From the NCBI GenBank assembly GCA_003952965.2, contig CM025849.1:33206128-33270127 (forward strand): a stretch of 64,000 nt of DNA, in the 5' to 3' direction. Below, in pieces: positions 22,984 to 33,059 of the stretch. Both the position numbers and the translations under genes were made by a program. The stretch comes from Morella rubra. Taxonomy: Eukaryota; Streptophyta; Magnoliopsida; Fagales; Myricaceae. A model generated the notes under the pieces. The model was not told where the DNA came from. It searched no databases and saw only the letters and a list, made by a program, of their open reading frames with translations. Positions within the stretch are counted from its first letter, which is position 1. The number at the start of each line of letters is the position of its first letter.

Positions 22984-23733
22984 TAGGGCTGTAAATGAAC
23001 CGAGTTGTTCATGAACAACTCGAACTCAACTTAAATAAGTTTGACTCGAGCTCAATTTGTTTAATAAACAAGCCGAGTTTGAACACCATTTATAGGTCGA
23101 ATATTAAATGAGCTAAACTCAATTAAATTCGGCTCGACTCGATTTAAACTCGCGAATAAAACTCATATAAGCTTGACTCAGCTCATTTGAGCTGATTTAA
23201 AAGCTCGGTATACTTGCATGTATTATAAGTTTTTTTTTTGGTTTATATTGATAGTTACATATTAGTAAATATGCATTTGATTATATTGATATACGAATGG
23301 ATGAGCATTATCCATAATGATTTGTTATGCTCTGTATATATAAAATGTATGTTGTAGGTCATTTTTGCCATTTAACATAGGTTATATATGAATCTAAATA
23401 TTTTCTAAAATAAAATTCGTATAAATGTCAAGTGTTTATGATATGTCGTGTGTAATGTACTATGACACCATATGTCGAGGCTTAATTTGAGTTTTGTTTT
23501 ATGATATATATGTTTTCTACGCTCATATTTTCTTGGTTGGATTGAGTTTGGGCTCAGCTCGAATAAGCTTGAACTTGAATCATGTATATATTTTTAATCA
23601 AGCTCGAGCTCATTCAAACATGAAAAATTTTAAATAAACCGAGTTTAAACATCACCCTGCAAAAGCTCGATTCAAGCTCAGCTCGAGCTTAAATAATCAA
23701 TACTCGGCTCGACTTGGCTCGAATACAGCCCTA
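22984..23733. mobile_element. hAT-like MITE, 750 bp, with 8-bp target duplication
   Basis: The element begins TAGGGCTGTAAATGAACCGAG and ends with GGCTCGAATACAGCCCTA, so the ends are inverted repeats sharing TAGGGCTGTA and then diverging. Flanks are TCTGGAAG (22976-22983) and TCTAGAAG (23734-23741), an 8-bp duplication with one mismatch, as expected for hAT elements. The interior is rich in GAGCTCGA/GGCTCGA words, a pattern of a widespread plant MITE type. There is no coding capacity. It sits at an intron-exon border of the eL30 gene. Confidence 0.85.
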
Positions 23734-24279
23734 TCTAGAAGCATAGAAAAGCCACAAGGGACATTAGTGAGAGCTAGATAACAAAATTTACAGTGAATGA
23801 AATCCAACAACACATATTCCTGCCATGTAAGTGAAAAGATTGGGTCCTAAGAAGTAAAATACTATGTTTTTTTAAGCACCTATCAGGATTTTAAAAACTA
23901 AGCCTAAGGGCTAAAATTTGGCCACATCATTTAATAAGTTAAGCTGGTAAGACAAAGTTGGCTTGGTCTGAGCCAAGCCATTTTTTTCTTCCCCTTTTAT
24001 CCTACACGTCTCGTTGAATGCTATTTCAAATTCCTTTTCTTAATTAGCTCGTTATATACTTTAGTTCTTTATACAAAATTGATTTCTATAAAATGAAAAT
24101 CCGAAGTGAAGTGAAACCGCCAGAGTTTGATTTGTATTGTATAAAAGTAATCTATATATATTATACTAATATATTATATACTAAGAAATAGGATATTTCT
24201 AGTGGATGAATCTTGAAATGTGACATCTGCCGCAACAAACAAGCGAAACTAAGCGGTTTGATCAAAGTGAATTGTTGTT

Positions 24280-24780
24280 TTGACTAAACAGCTCCTTTCT
24301 TACCCAACACGCCTCCTATATACTACTTTGGAGTGGATGGAAAAAAATAGCAAGGGTGGTTCACTTCGTGCTAGAATCACAAAGATCTCATTTGCAGCAG
24401 TTATCTATACCCTCTGCGGGGAGAGGAAAATCGGCTCCATGGTAGGAAGTCAAAGATTGTTGCTATTGTGTTGAGGGCTGCTCTGCTTCAGATCAAGTCC
24501 AGACTTGCTAATCTGAAACTTCCCCCAACACCAGACGATCTGCAAATGGCTGAATGTCTAGAACCTTCATTCCAATAGGCTTATAATGTTTGGTGTATAA
24601 TCTGTCGTTGGGGTTTTTTTGGTTGCTGTGTAGCCCTCTGTTTATTGTTATGGTAATTTAGTTGCCTTTGTGTTAGCTTTGTTAGCATTCTGCTGAAGCA
24701 CTAGTTTGTTAGCGTTCCTGGGTTGATTAACTAGGGCAATGCCCTCTCCTGATGTATAACTTTTCGATCTTCTTCTCAAA
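24280..24780 (+). mobile_element. 3' fragment of an L1-type LINE (end of ORF2 plus 3' UTR)
   Basis: The sequence reads roughly EWMEKNSKGGSLRARITKI, then SFAAVIYTLCGERK and, after a frame break, LQIKSRLANLKLPPTPDDLQ with a stop. This is like the zinc-binding tail of plant LINE reverse transcriptases and like C-termini of retroposon-derived plant genes. A 3' UTR-like stretch follows. It lies inside an intron of the eL30 pseudogene. No clear poly(A) or target duplication was seen. Confidence 0.55.
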
Positions 24781-25440
24781 TGACATTCCATGAAATTTTA
24801 GACTCTCCTGCTAAAACAACCAATAAAATGCTAAATTTTCTAAAAAGACATCAAATTAATTTCAAAACCACTAAAACAGGGTATTCGGGAAAGAAGTGAA
24901 AAGACTTCGAGGAGAAGAGAGATATGGAAAAGAAGAAAACGAATCGTGGGAGCGTGTTGGGGAAAACAGCTCCGAAATGCATAAAAACAATAATGGCCTG
25001 GGAGAAAATTTTCTCATTCTCATTAAATAAGGTGGCCAAATTCTGTCCCATGAATTTGTTTTTTCAAGTCTTGACCAGTTGCTTATAAGAACTTAGAATT
25101 TAACTTCTTAGAACCGAATCTTTTCCCTATTCAATAAAAGGGATGAAGAAGGGTGCATTTCTTTCCTTGTACTTCCCAGGTAGTCAAGGAAGCTTACATC
25201 TTCAGAAACAAAACAAATGAATAAGAAAGGCATTTCAAATAACAAGCAGGGAATTCTTCTGGAACAGCCAATGGGCACTATAAGCATACAAATTCATCTA
25301 AGTCTTATGGGCACCTAATCTTGCAATCACTCAAGATTACCATAAACTCAATAATCAAAGGAACTTATACTACTACTGGCAACTTTTTAAGCTACAAAAC
25401 AAACATGAAGCCTAGAAAACACACAAAGAAAAAAAACAAA
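24781..25440. other. Intronic DNA of the eL30 pseudogene
   Basis: No element or exon recognised. The missing eL30 segment was searched for here by eye without success. Confidence 0.4.
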
Positions 25441-25782
25441 ACGGAATAAATCGCATAGTGTTCAATCTCGAACTTTCGTAGAGGAGGGCAATTGTTGGAC
25501 AGCACAATCAGCTTCCCTACATTTTCCCAACAAATCTCAATCACCAACATGCAAGTTTTAATAATAAGAAAAAAAGAAGCTCATAACCCAAAAGATCGAA
25601 ACGTACATTTGAAAAAAATAACGGCATTTAACAAATTGAGAAATTTAAAGGAAAAGAAAAAAAAACCATTAGAGCTGCGGAGAGAACATAGGACGATTTT
25701 GTAACCGAGAGTGTACTTTCGCTCTTCATAACAAGGGCGAACCTGTTGTTTATGCTTTCATGGTCTTCTTCTGCATTGTAAG

Positions 25783-26060
25783 TGTCAAGTTGGAAGAAAT
25801 AAATCGAGCTGGTTGTTCTTTGCTCTCATTCCATTAAGTAGAGAATTCAAAAAACAGGCTATACAAGGAAAGTGTATCAAGGGAGGAGCGCCATCCCTTA
25901 TTTCTAGCTATTCTCTATAACTACGTAGCTATTTAAGGAAAACTATATACTCCTAATAACTGTACAGCAGGCCAGCTATTATACGCCTATTACTCTGGTC
26001 AACAGAGTTAATAGGCTGGTTGCAGAATATTATCATAATTAATATTCTGCCCCCATGACA
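25783..26060 (-). repeat. 3' LTR of the Copia element
   Basis: A near-identical copy of 30260-30538, with TG/CA termini. Confidence 0.95.
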
Positions 26061-26062
26061 CC

Positions 26063-29000
26063 CCCCTCAAATTGATGGTGGGTGGGCAACCAACAACAAT
26101 TTGTTGACTAGAAACTGGTGCCGCTGGCGCGTTAAAGATTTGGTCAGAATATCCGCAACTTGGAGCTCCGTGGGAACATAGGGAAGAGTAAGGAGGTGGA
26201 GTTCAAAGGCCTGGCAGATGTTATGACAATCCACTTCGATGTGCTTAGTGCGCTCGTGAAAGACGAGATTATTGGCAATCCTGATGGCACTAGTGTTATC
26301 GACATGTAAAGGAGTGGGATCGTGTTGTGGGAAGCGACTTCGATAAAAGGCCTCGGAGCCAAGTGATCTCGGAGGCAACGACGGACATTGCTCGATATTC
26401 AGATTCAGTCAAGGACTTGGAAACCAATTTCTGTTTCTTACTCTTCCAAGAGATCAGGGCATTCCCAAGAAACATGCACCATCCGGTAGTGGAGCGACGA
26501 GTATCGGGACAGCCAGCGTAATCAGCGTCACTATAAGCGACTAGATGAAGGGGATTGCCAGTAGGGAAGAACAAACCCTGTGAAGGAGTCCCTTGGATAT
26601 ACCGGATAATACGTCGAACAACAGCTAAGTGTAGATGTCGTGGATTTTGCATGAACTGGCTGACTTGTTGGACAGCGAAAGAGATATCTGGCCTGGTTAT
26701 AGTCAAATAAACCAAGCTCCCAACCAACGTACGATAAAAGGGTAGGATCATCAAGAAGGTTGCCTTCATACAATGATATTTGACATTGAGCTCAAGAGGA
26801 GTGTCGACAGAGGAAGTGTCTTGGAGTCGAGCAAGCTGTATCAAATCAAAGGCATACTTTTGCTGATTGAGATATACACCAGTAGAGTCGCGATGGACTT
26901 AAAGACCGAGAAAATAAGTAAGTTGGCCAAGATCCTTCATATGAAAGGAGGACTGAAGATTTTGTTGCAGCTGCTGAGTAAGAAGGGAATCAGTACTCGT
27001 GATCACAATATCGTCGACATAAACCAAGAGCAAGACAAGACCAGCAGAAGTCCTTTTGAGAAACAAGGAATGATCATATTGACTTTGCTGAAAAGAGAGA
27101 CCAAGAAGAGTGATGCGGAATTTATCAAACCACGCACGAGGGGCTTGTTTCAACCCGTAAAGAGACTGCTTCAGGCGACAAACGTGATTAGGAGGAGCTT
27201 CTAAGCCTAAGGGAGGCTTCATATATACTGCTTCTTTGAGATCACCATGTAGAAATGCGTTTTTGACATCCATTTGATGGATAGGCCAATTTTGAGAAGC
27301 GGCAATAGCAAGGACAAGACGGACCGTGGTCATCTTGGCAACCGGGGCAAAGGTTTCTGCGTAGTCAATTCCATATGCTTGGTGGTTGCCTAAAGCAACA
27401 AGCTGGGCTTTATATCTGTCCAAAATACCATCAGAGCGAAGTTTAACAAAAAAGACCCACTTACAGCCAAGAGGTTTGACGGTTTTAGGACATGAAACAA
27501 GCTCCCAAGTATTGTTGTCCGCAAGCGCCTTAAGTTCCTCCTGCATAGCTTGTCTCCAACAGTCCTCTTTTGCTGCATGGGAATAAGAGGAAGGAACTAC
27601 AATTCTGGACAGAGTGGCAGCAAGTCAGAATCGGGGGCAGGAGGCCTAGTAGGCCAGGTAGACCGCCTCGCAGTAAGTAACACCTCCGGAATAGCAGCCT
27701 CAGAAGGTGGCAATACAGGAGCAATAATGGCAGCAACATCTAATGAGGAAGGGGCTTTAGGAGGACACACATTGCGGATGGAGGCAATGGGGCGACGAGT
27801 ATAAACCAACCCTGGTTTAAAGCGATCAATGGAGGGAGCTGGAACATCAAGGGTAGGTAAGAGAACAACAGAGTCCATAGCGTCAGAAGCAGAGAGGGAA
27901 CTAGTAGTAAAAAAATGTTGTTCTTAAAAAAAAATCACATTCCGAGACACCCTCATTCGCTTAAGATGAGGATCATAGCATAAGAAGCCCTTCTGAGAAG
28001 GACTATATCCCATGAATGCACACTTCACAGATTGTGCGGATAGCTTGTGGCGTTCATGTGGCGGTAAATGAACAAAACATACACACCCGAAGGTATGAAG
28101 GTGGTGGTAGTTTGGAGGTTTGCCAAAGAGTCGCAAATGAGGAGTCTCCATGTTCAAGACCTGCGAAGGTAGCCGATTAATAACATAAACTGCAGTGGAC
28201 AATGCTTCTGTCTAGAATTTGGAAGGCATGAAGGACGCAAGAAGTAAGGTCCGAGTGATGTCAAGCAAATGCCTATTTTTCGCTCGGCAACCCCATTTTG
28301 TTGAGGGTGTATAAGGACAAGTTCGTTGCGAAAGAATGCCTTTTGCTATAAGAAATGCTGGAAATCAGTAGATAAATACTCCCCCCCGAGTCCGTGCGAA
28401 GGATCTTGGGGCAAGCGGAAAATTGATTCTCTACATAGGCCAGAAAATTCTGGAAGGCCAAAAATACCTCAGACTTGAAGCGCAGGAAATACAACCAAGT
28501 AAAACGGCTGTAGTCATCAATAAATGTGACAAAGTAGCGATAGTGAGCATGAGAAGAAACTGGTGTAACTCCCCACACATCACTGTGAATCACATCAAAC
28601 AATTTGTCTGCTCTACTAGCAGATGAGGGGAAAGAGAGCGTTTTACTTTTGCCAAGCTTGCAAGAAGAACAGTTAAAAGGAACCGAACAAGAATTTTCAT
28701 TTCCCAAAGTTCCAGATTTCAACAAATAATTTAAAACACTAGAGTTTGGATGACCCAAACGTCGGTGCCAAACAACATCTTTATTAGAAACTGTAGTGGA
28801 AGCAAAAGACAGCACACTAGGAGGTGGATTTAGAGTGATCTGCAGGGGAAATAATCTCCCAATCTTAGGCCCCTTCGCTATCACTTTGCCCGACCCCTGC
28901 TCCTGCACCACACATCCATCATGAGAGAAAACCACAGCACAACTATTATCAACTAACTATCCAACAGAGAGCAGATTTGCAGATAACCCCGGAGATATAA

Positions 29001-30139
29001 GGACATCATTGAGTTTAGGAGAAAGATCCCCAATAGCCGTAATAGGAACGATATTACCACTAGCAATTTGGATATAAGAATGACCCTGATACTTGCGAAT
29101 ATTTTAAAGCATACTAGAGGTTCTAGTCATGTGATTCGAGGCACCAGAATCAAGTAACCAAGATGTAGAAGGATCATAGATGGTACCTTGAAGGCCTAGT
29201 ATAGAAAAAACTGAGATAATCATCTACTGGACCATGTCGGGAGTCAGGGGCGGAACAGATGCAGAGAAGTCCCCAAGAGGAGCCGACAAAGCAATAGACT
29301 CAACTGAAGCTTGATAAGCCTTTGGCTTGCGATTAGAAGGTCTTGTAGGGCAATCCTTGATGATGTGACCATCCTTCTTGCAGTAGTTACAAGTTTTCTT
29401 GAGACAATTGACTGCGATATGACCATATTGTTTACAACTAAAGCACAATGTAGTGCTCAGATCTCGTGGCTTTGGCCGTCCCTGAGCAGCAAAAGCAACT
29501 ACAGGTGGGTGCTGACATCTTTTTCTAAGAAAGCTTGAGTAATACCCCACTGTTCTGCACGCAATAATTCCCCAAGACAGATCACAAGAGAGGGAGGAAC
29601 CTCCCTGTTCAACAAAGCAGATCTAGTAGCTTCAAATTCAGGACGCAATCGCATGAGAAACTGGTCCCGGTGTCGTGTGGCATGATCTTGATGCATAGCA
29701 GCCAAGCCCTCTGCAGAAAGCTTGGTTTGAACAAGTCCAGAATACTCAGTCCACAGAGTGAGTAGACCTGAGTAATACTCTTGGATGGACAAGTTTCCTT
29801 AAGAGAAATTGGCAATTTCCAACTCAAGCTGAAACCGTCTTGCACTATTGTCATGATTGAACACAAGTTTCATGTATTCCCACATCTGTTTAGTAGTAGG
29901 ATAGGGTCGAAGACTAAGAACGAGAGTAGGATCAACAGATCCAAGAATCCAAGAGCGAATCCGGCATCAGCAGCGAGCCATTCGACCCGCTTCTCACCCT
30001 GGTCACTCGCTGGAAGTGGCACTGAGCCATCAAGATAGCCCCATAGCTTTTTGCCTTCGAGGAGGGTCTGGAAATGAAAGGCCCAAGCCGAATAATTCTT
30101 CCCGGTAAACTTGATGCAGACAGCTTCATGCTTCTCCAT
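26063..30139 (-). pseudogene. Copia gag-pol polyprotein, frameshifted
   Basis: Gag starts with MEKHEAVCIKFTGKNYSAW at 30139. Two CCHC knuckles follow, CFSCKQYGHIAVNC and CNYCKKDGHIIKDC (about 29446-29353). The aspartic protease has DSGASNHM (about 29150-29127). The integrase has the WHRRLGHPNSS zinc-region motif (about 28773) and the IHSDVWGVTP and FIDDYSRFTW core segments. The reverse transcriptase has QMDVKNAFLHGDL, LKQSLYGLKQAPRAW and LLVYVDDIVI (about 27020). RNase H has SDADYAGCPDTRRSTTGW and VDNTSAI. Stops or frameshifts occur in gag (about 29800 and 29960), protease (29105), integrase (about 28340) and RT/RH, so this copy encodes no intact polyprotein despite its young LTRs. It could still be mobilised in trans. 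Confidence 0.92.
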
Positions 30140-30259
30140 GAGGACAGGAACGTCAAAGAAAAGGGAACAAAAAATCCAAGATACCACCCGAGAATTACTG
30201 AAACCACCAGAACAAGGGTTGAAAAAAATGATGCGAAGAACCGAGTGGCTCTGATACCA

Positions 30260-30538
30260 TGTCAATTTGGAAGAAATAAATCGACCTGGTTGTTCCTTTG
30301 CTCTCATTCCATTAAGTAGAGAATTCAAAAAATAGGCTATACAAGGAAAGTGTATCAAGGGAGGAGCGCCATCCCTTATTTCTAGCTATTCTCTATAACT
30401 ACGTAGCTATTTAAGGAAAACTATATACTCCTAATAACTGTACAGCAGGCCAGCTATTACACGCCTATTACTCTGGTCAACAGAGTTAATAGGCTGGTTG
30501 CAGAATATTATCATAATTAATATTCTGCCCCCATGACA
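30260..30538 (-). repeat. 5' LTR of the Copia element
   Basis: Directly adjoins the primer binding site at 30245-30259 and the right target repeat GTAAG. Confidence 0.95.
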
Positions 30539-30639
30539 GTAAGAATACATATTTGGTTTAAACCCTAAAAAACCCAAAAAGAAATAACATCGAAACTTCC
30601 AAGACAAGAAAAGGGTACCGTCTTTTTTGTCCTGACCAT

Positions 30640-31350
30640 TTTCGTTGTTGACACTCAAGCACAAAGGGCGAAGAGATTCAGCAGAGGCGAGGGTGAATAG
30701 CCTCTGCCACGAGGAGAGAAGGTAAATAACTAGGAGAAAGCCTTTAGAGTTTAGATATTTGTTATGACTTACGAGTAGAGTGGTTTTTCAATTGTTGGTA
30801 AATAAGGAAACTGCCAAAAGATAAATCTATCAACAATTTAGATCGCAGATCAACAATTTAAATCTACTCATTCAGATCAACAATTTGCAACACATCTGTC
30901 AACAAAAAGATAAATCTCCCAAAATTCAAAACTAACGTGATAATTCTATGACACCTATGATGATGATCTATCCATGAACATAACTCACAGAATCACAGAC
31001 CATATTAGATCAGGAAATACATACGAATCCATAAAAGAATAAACGAGAAACGAAAAAAGCAGACAGTAAAAGACTAAAAGTTTTACATGTTGAGAGTCTC
31101 ACCGTTGCAAGAGAGTTAATTAGGGTTTTATAGATTTTTATGTAAAGATTAGTGAAAAGTTTTAAAAATATTTAATTTTTGTTAGAGTCTTAAAAAGTAT
31201 AGAGAGAGATGATTTAATGTAATTGTTTAATAAAAAAGTATCAAAATTAGGTGAAAAAGTATAGAGAGAGAAAATTTATTATAATTTTTTTTTAGATAAA
31301 TGTCAAATTAGTCCCTAATATACGAGAAAATCGTTTTGGTATGTGATAAA
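30640..31350. other. Upstream region of the eL30 pseudogene (minus strand)
   Basis: This is where the eL30 promoter should lie. A telo-box motif (AAACCCTAA at 30560-30568), common in ribosomal protein gene control regions, is in intron 1 just outside, and TTAGGGTTT is at 31120-31128. No other gene was seen. Confidence 0.45.
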
Positions 31351-31352
31351 AC

Positions 31353-33050
31353 AACCATAAAGTTAGTCCCTATAATACCCTCTTTGTTTCGTCATTCGTC
31401 ACTCTAAATCTGTTAGTTCACTCGAAGGAATGCACTCCACATCAATCTCATTGCCATATCATTCCTCTGCTCAGCTCAATATCCTATTTGACATGTTAGA
31501 TTAATGTTTCCCGCCTGACCTCATAGTCCTAGTCATAAGGGAACCCTACACAGCACTTAACGCCAAAAATCCCTCAGCCCAATTTGAGTTTCGCTCGGCC
31601 ACCCCCAAAATTGAACCCTAACCCTAATCTGCACACGCCATAGCCCATCTATTATTCCTAAATTGGCTTCCCATTCAAAATCAACTACGATTTTCGTTAG
31701 GCTCGTCGACTTGTTTTGTTGCAGGCTTTTTGCCGTGGACTGTTTTTCTCTTTTCATGGAGGTATTTTAGTTAGAAATGTCACAAACAGATTCAGCTTGG
31801 AAGTTTATTTGTTAATTTGTCTACTTTTTGTTAAAGTTTCAGTGCGTGTACGTTGATCTTGTGGCTTGGAAATGAGAAGTTTATTTCTACTTTTTGTTAA
31901 AGTTTTAGTACGTGTCCGTTGGAAGTTTTTGGGTGAATAAACGTTATTACCTAATTTCCAGCGAGTCTGAACCAGAGCAAGTTGAGGGTTGTGGACAAGG
32001 AAAGGGATGGTGCGCTAGAGAAAGTCTAGCTCAGGTTGGAAATCAGCGTCCAAGATGGCTACGTAGTCGCAATGTTTAACGTAGTTGTGCTTCATGCCCT
32101 CCTTGAGAGCCCCTGCTTTGTATCTGTTTCAGTTGTCCCTTATCTCGTCATTGGCTCCCACTTGTAACGCTTCTCGGGCTTTCTACTAGACAACTTTATC
32201 AGGATAATGACCATGCCCATGTAAACCCTTTCGATAAATAGCATCAGTGACATGACCAAACAAAGAACAACTGCTATTCTTAACAAAGGGACAATCAATG
32301 GAGCTTTGATCTGAGACCAGATAATTCCAATTTGCATGAAAATGTCATCTCTGGCCCTTTGAAAAGCATCTAGAAGAACTGTCGTCGACGTAAGTCTATT
32401 CATTTGAGGCCTCTCGCCTTGGCAATTTGTTCAAAGAAAACACAAAGCCAAGGCAGGGAGGATGTGACAGGAAGCTAAGGAACAAGAGTATCAAAGCATT
32501 GTATAGAGTTCACGAAGGAAATCCAATAGATTTAAAGAACCTCCTTTACGAAAAGAGATTCGGCTTGGAAGTTTCTTCAAAGATCCTTGAATGCCACAGT
32601 TGTAAAAGTGGGCCTCCACACCCGAATCAAACGAGACTGAAGCAAAGGAGTCCATTTTGCATGGAGATTAGGAGGGAAGCAGCAGATGTATGGTCACCTT
32701 ACTTCGAGCAGCGCAGAAACCAGAGAAATTTCTTCGTTGAAGGAGAGAAGGGGAAAAGGGGTTACAGATAGGAGGAAGAGAAAACTAGAGATTTGTGGGG
32801 ATAGGGCAAACTAGAGATTTGTGGAAGTGAGAGATTTGTGGAGAAGAGGGAATACAGATCTCGCGGAAGTAAGAGATTTGTTAGGGTGGGGTTGGGTTTC
32901 ACTTAGTTCGAGAGAAAAGGAGTTGAGCTGACTGGAGAATGGCATGGTAATGGGCTGATGTGGAGTGTATTTTGTCGAGTGAATAACAGATTCAATAAGA
33001 GAGACGAACAGCAAACAAAGGGGTATTATAGGGATTACATTTATGATTTT
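31353..33050. mobile_element. Pack-type element: long inverted arms enclosing captured CSLA sequence
   Basis: The left arm (31353-31487) and the reverse complement of the right arm (32923-33050) align over about 130 bp, sharing CCCTATAATACCC, CTTTGTTT, AATCTGTTA, TTCACTCGA, CACTCCACATCA and CAGCTCAA words. The interior holds a fragment of a cellulose synthase-like A gene on the minus strand. The exact termini and target duplication were not resolved. A Mutator-like (Pack-MULE) or other Pack-TIR origin is inferred. Confidence 0.6.
31961..32403 (-). pseudogene. Fragment of a cellulose synthase-like A gene (glucomannan 4-beta-mannosyltransferase)
   Basis: From the ATG at 32403 the frame reads an N-terminal region with FQRARDDIFMQIGIIW, KAPLIVPLLRIAVVLCL and MLFIERVYMGMVI, ending KPEKRYKWEP. 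This is the membrane-anchored start of CSLA proteins, which make mannan backbones in the Golgi. It then jumps, without the intervening roughly 100 residues, to [37 protein letters not shown] and RTIPFLVHNPQLALVQTRW. In-frame stops replace codons after EIRDN and after LDFL. The conserved DAD motif is present, but most of the catalytic domain is missing. The fragment lies inside inverted arms, so it was probably captured by a transposon. Confidence 0.85.
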
Positions 33051-33059
33051 CTTAATAAA

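Larger units (their letters stand above)
25783..30538 (-). mobile_element. Full-length Ty1-Copia LTR retrotransposon, 4756 bp
   Basis: The LTRs are 25783-26060 and 30260-30538 (about 279 bp, TGTCA...TGACA), flanked by the 5-bp target duplication GTAAG (25778-25782 and 30539-30543). On the minus strand the 5' LTR is the right one; next to it the primer binding site TGGTATCAGAGCCAC (30259-30245) fits initiator methionine tRNA priming. A polypurine tract (minus-strand TTGAGGGGGG, 26070-26061) abuts the 3' LTR. The internal order gag-PR-IN-RT-RH defines Copia. Only about four substitutions and one indel separate the LTRs, so the insertion is recent. It lies in intron 1 of the eL30 gene. Confidence 0.96.
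22780..30639 (-). pseudogene. RPL30: 60S ribosomal protein eL30 gene (RPL30), intron-containing, decayed, split by transposons
   Basis: Exon 1 (30639-30619) reads MVRTKKT. Exon 2 (25770-25667) reads [25 protein letters not shown], but with one base missing in the Thr-His codons and another in Ser-Gly. Exon 3 starts at 25516 with GKLIVLSNNCPPLRK and runs to about 25453. A further exon (22976-22908) gives [12 protein letters not shown] and SCLSIVDPG; the last (22820-22780) gives GDSDIIKSLPGDH and a stop. The MLAKVGVHHYNG segment expected between exon 3 and the next exon was not found. eL30 is a component of the cytosolic large ribosomal subunit. Retained introns rule out a processed copy. The two uncompensated deletions make a functional product unlikely, unless they are assembly errors. 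Confidence 0.85.

Noticed and set aside
26773..27204. Plus-strand ORF of 143 residues
   Set aside because: Shadow of the reverse transcriptase frame of the Copia element on the other strand.
30245..30259. tRNA-like word TGGTATCAGAGCC
   Set aside because: It is the primer binding site of the Copia element, not a tRNA gene; no cloverleaf surrounds it.
32427..32771. Plus-strand ORF of 114 residues inside the Pack-type element
   Set aside because: No recognisable domain. It lies next to the captured minus-strand CSLA fragment, probably in its former 5' region.
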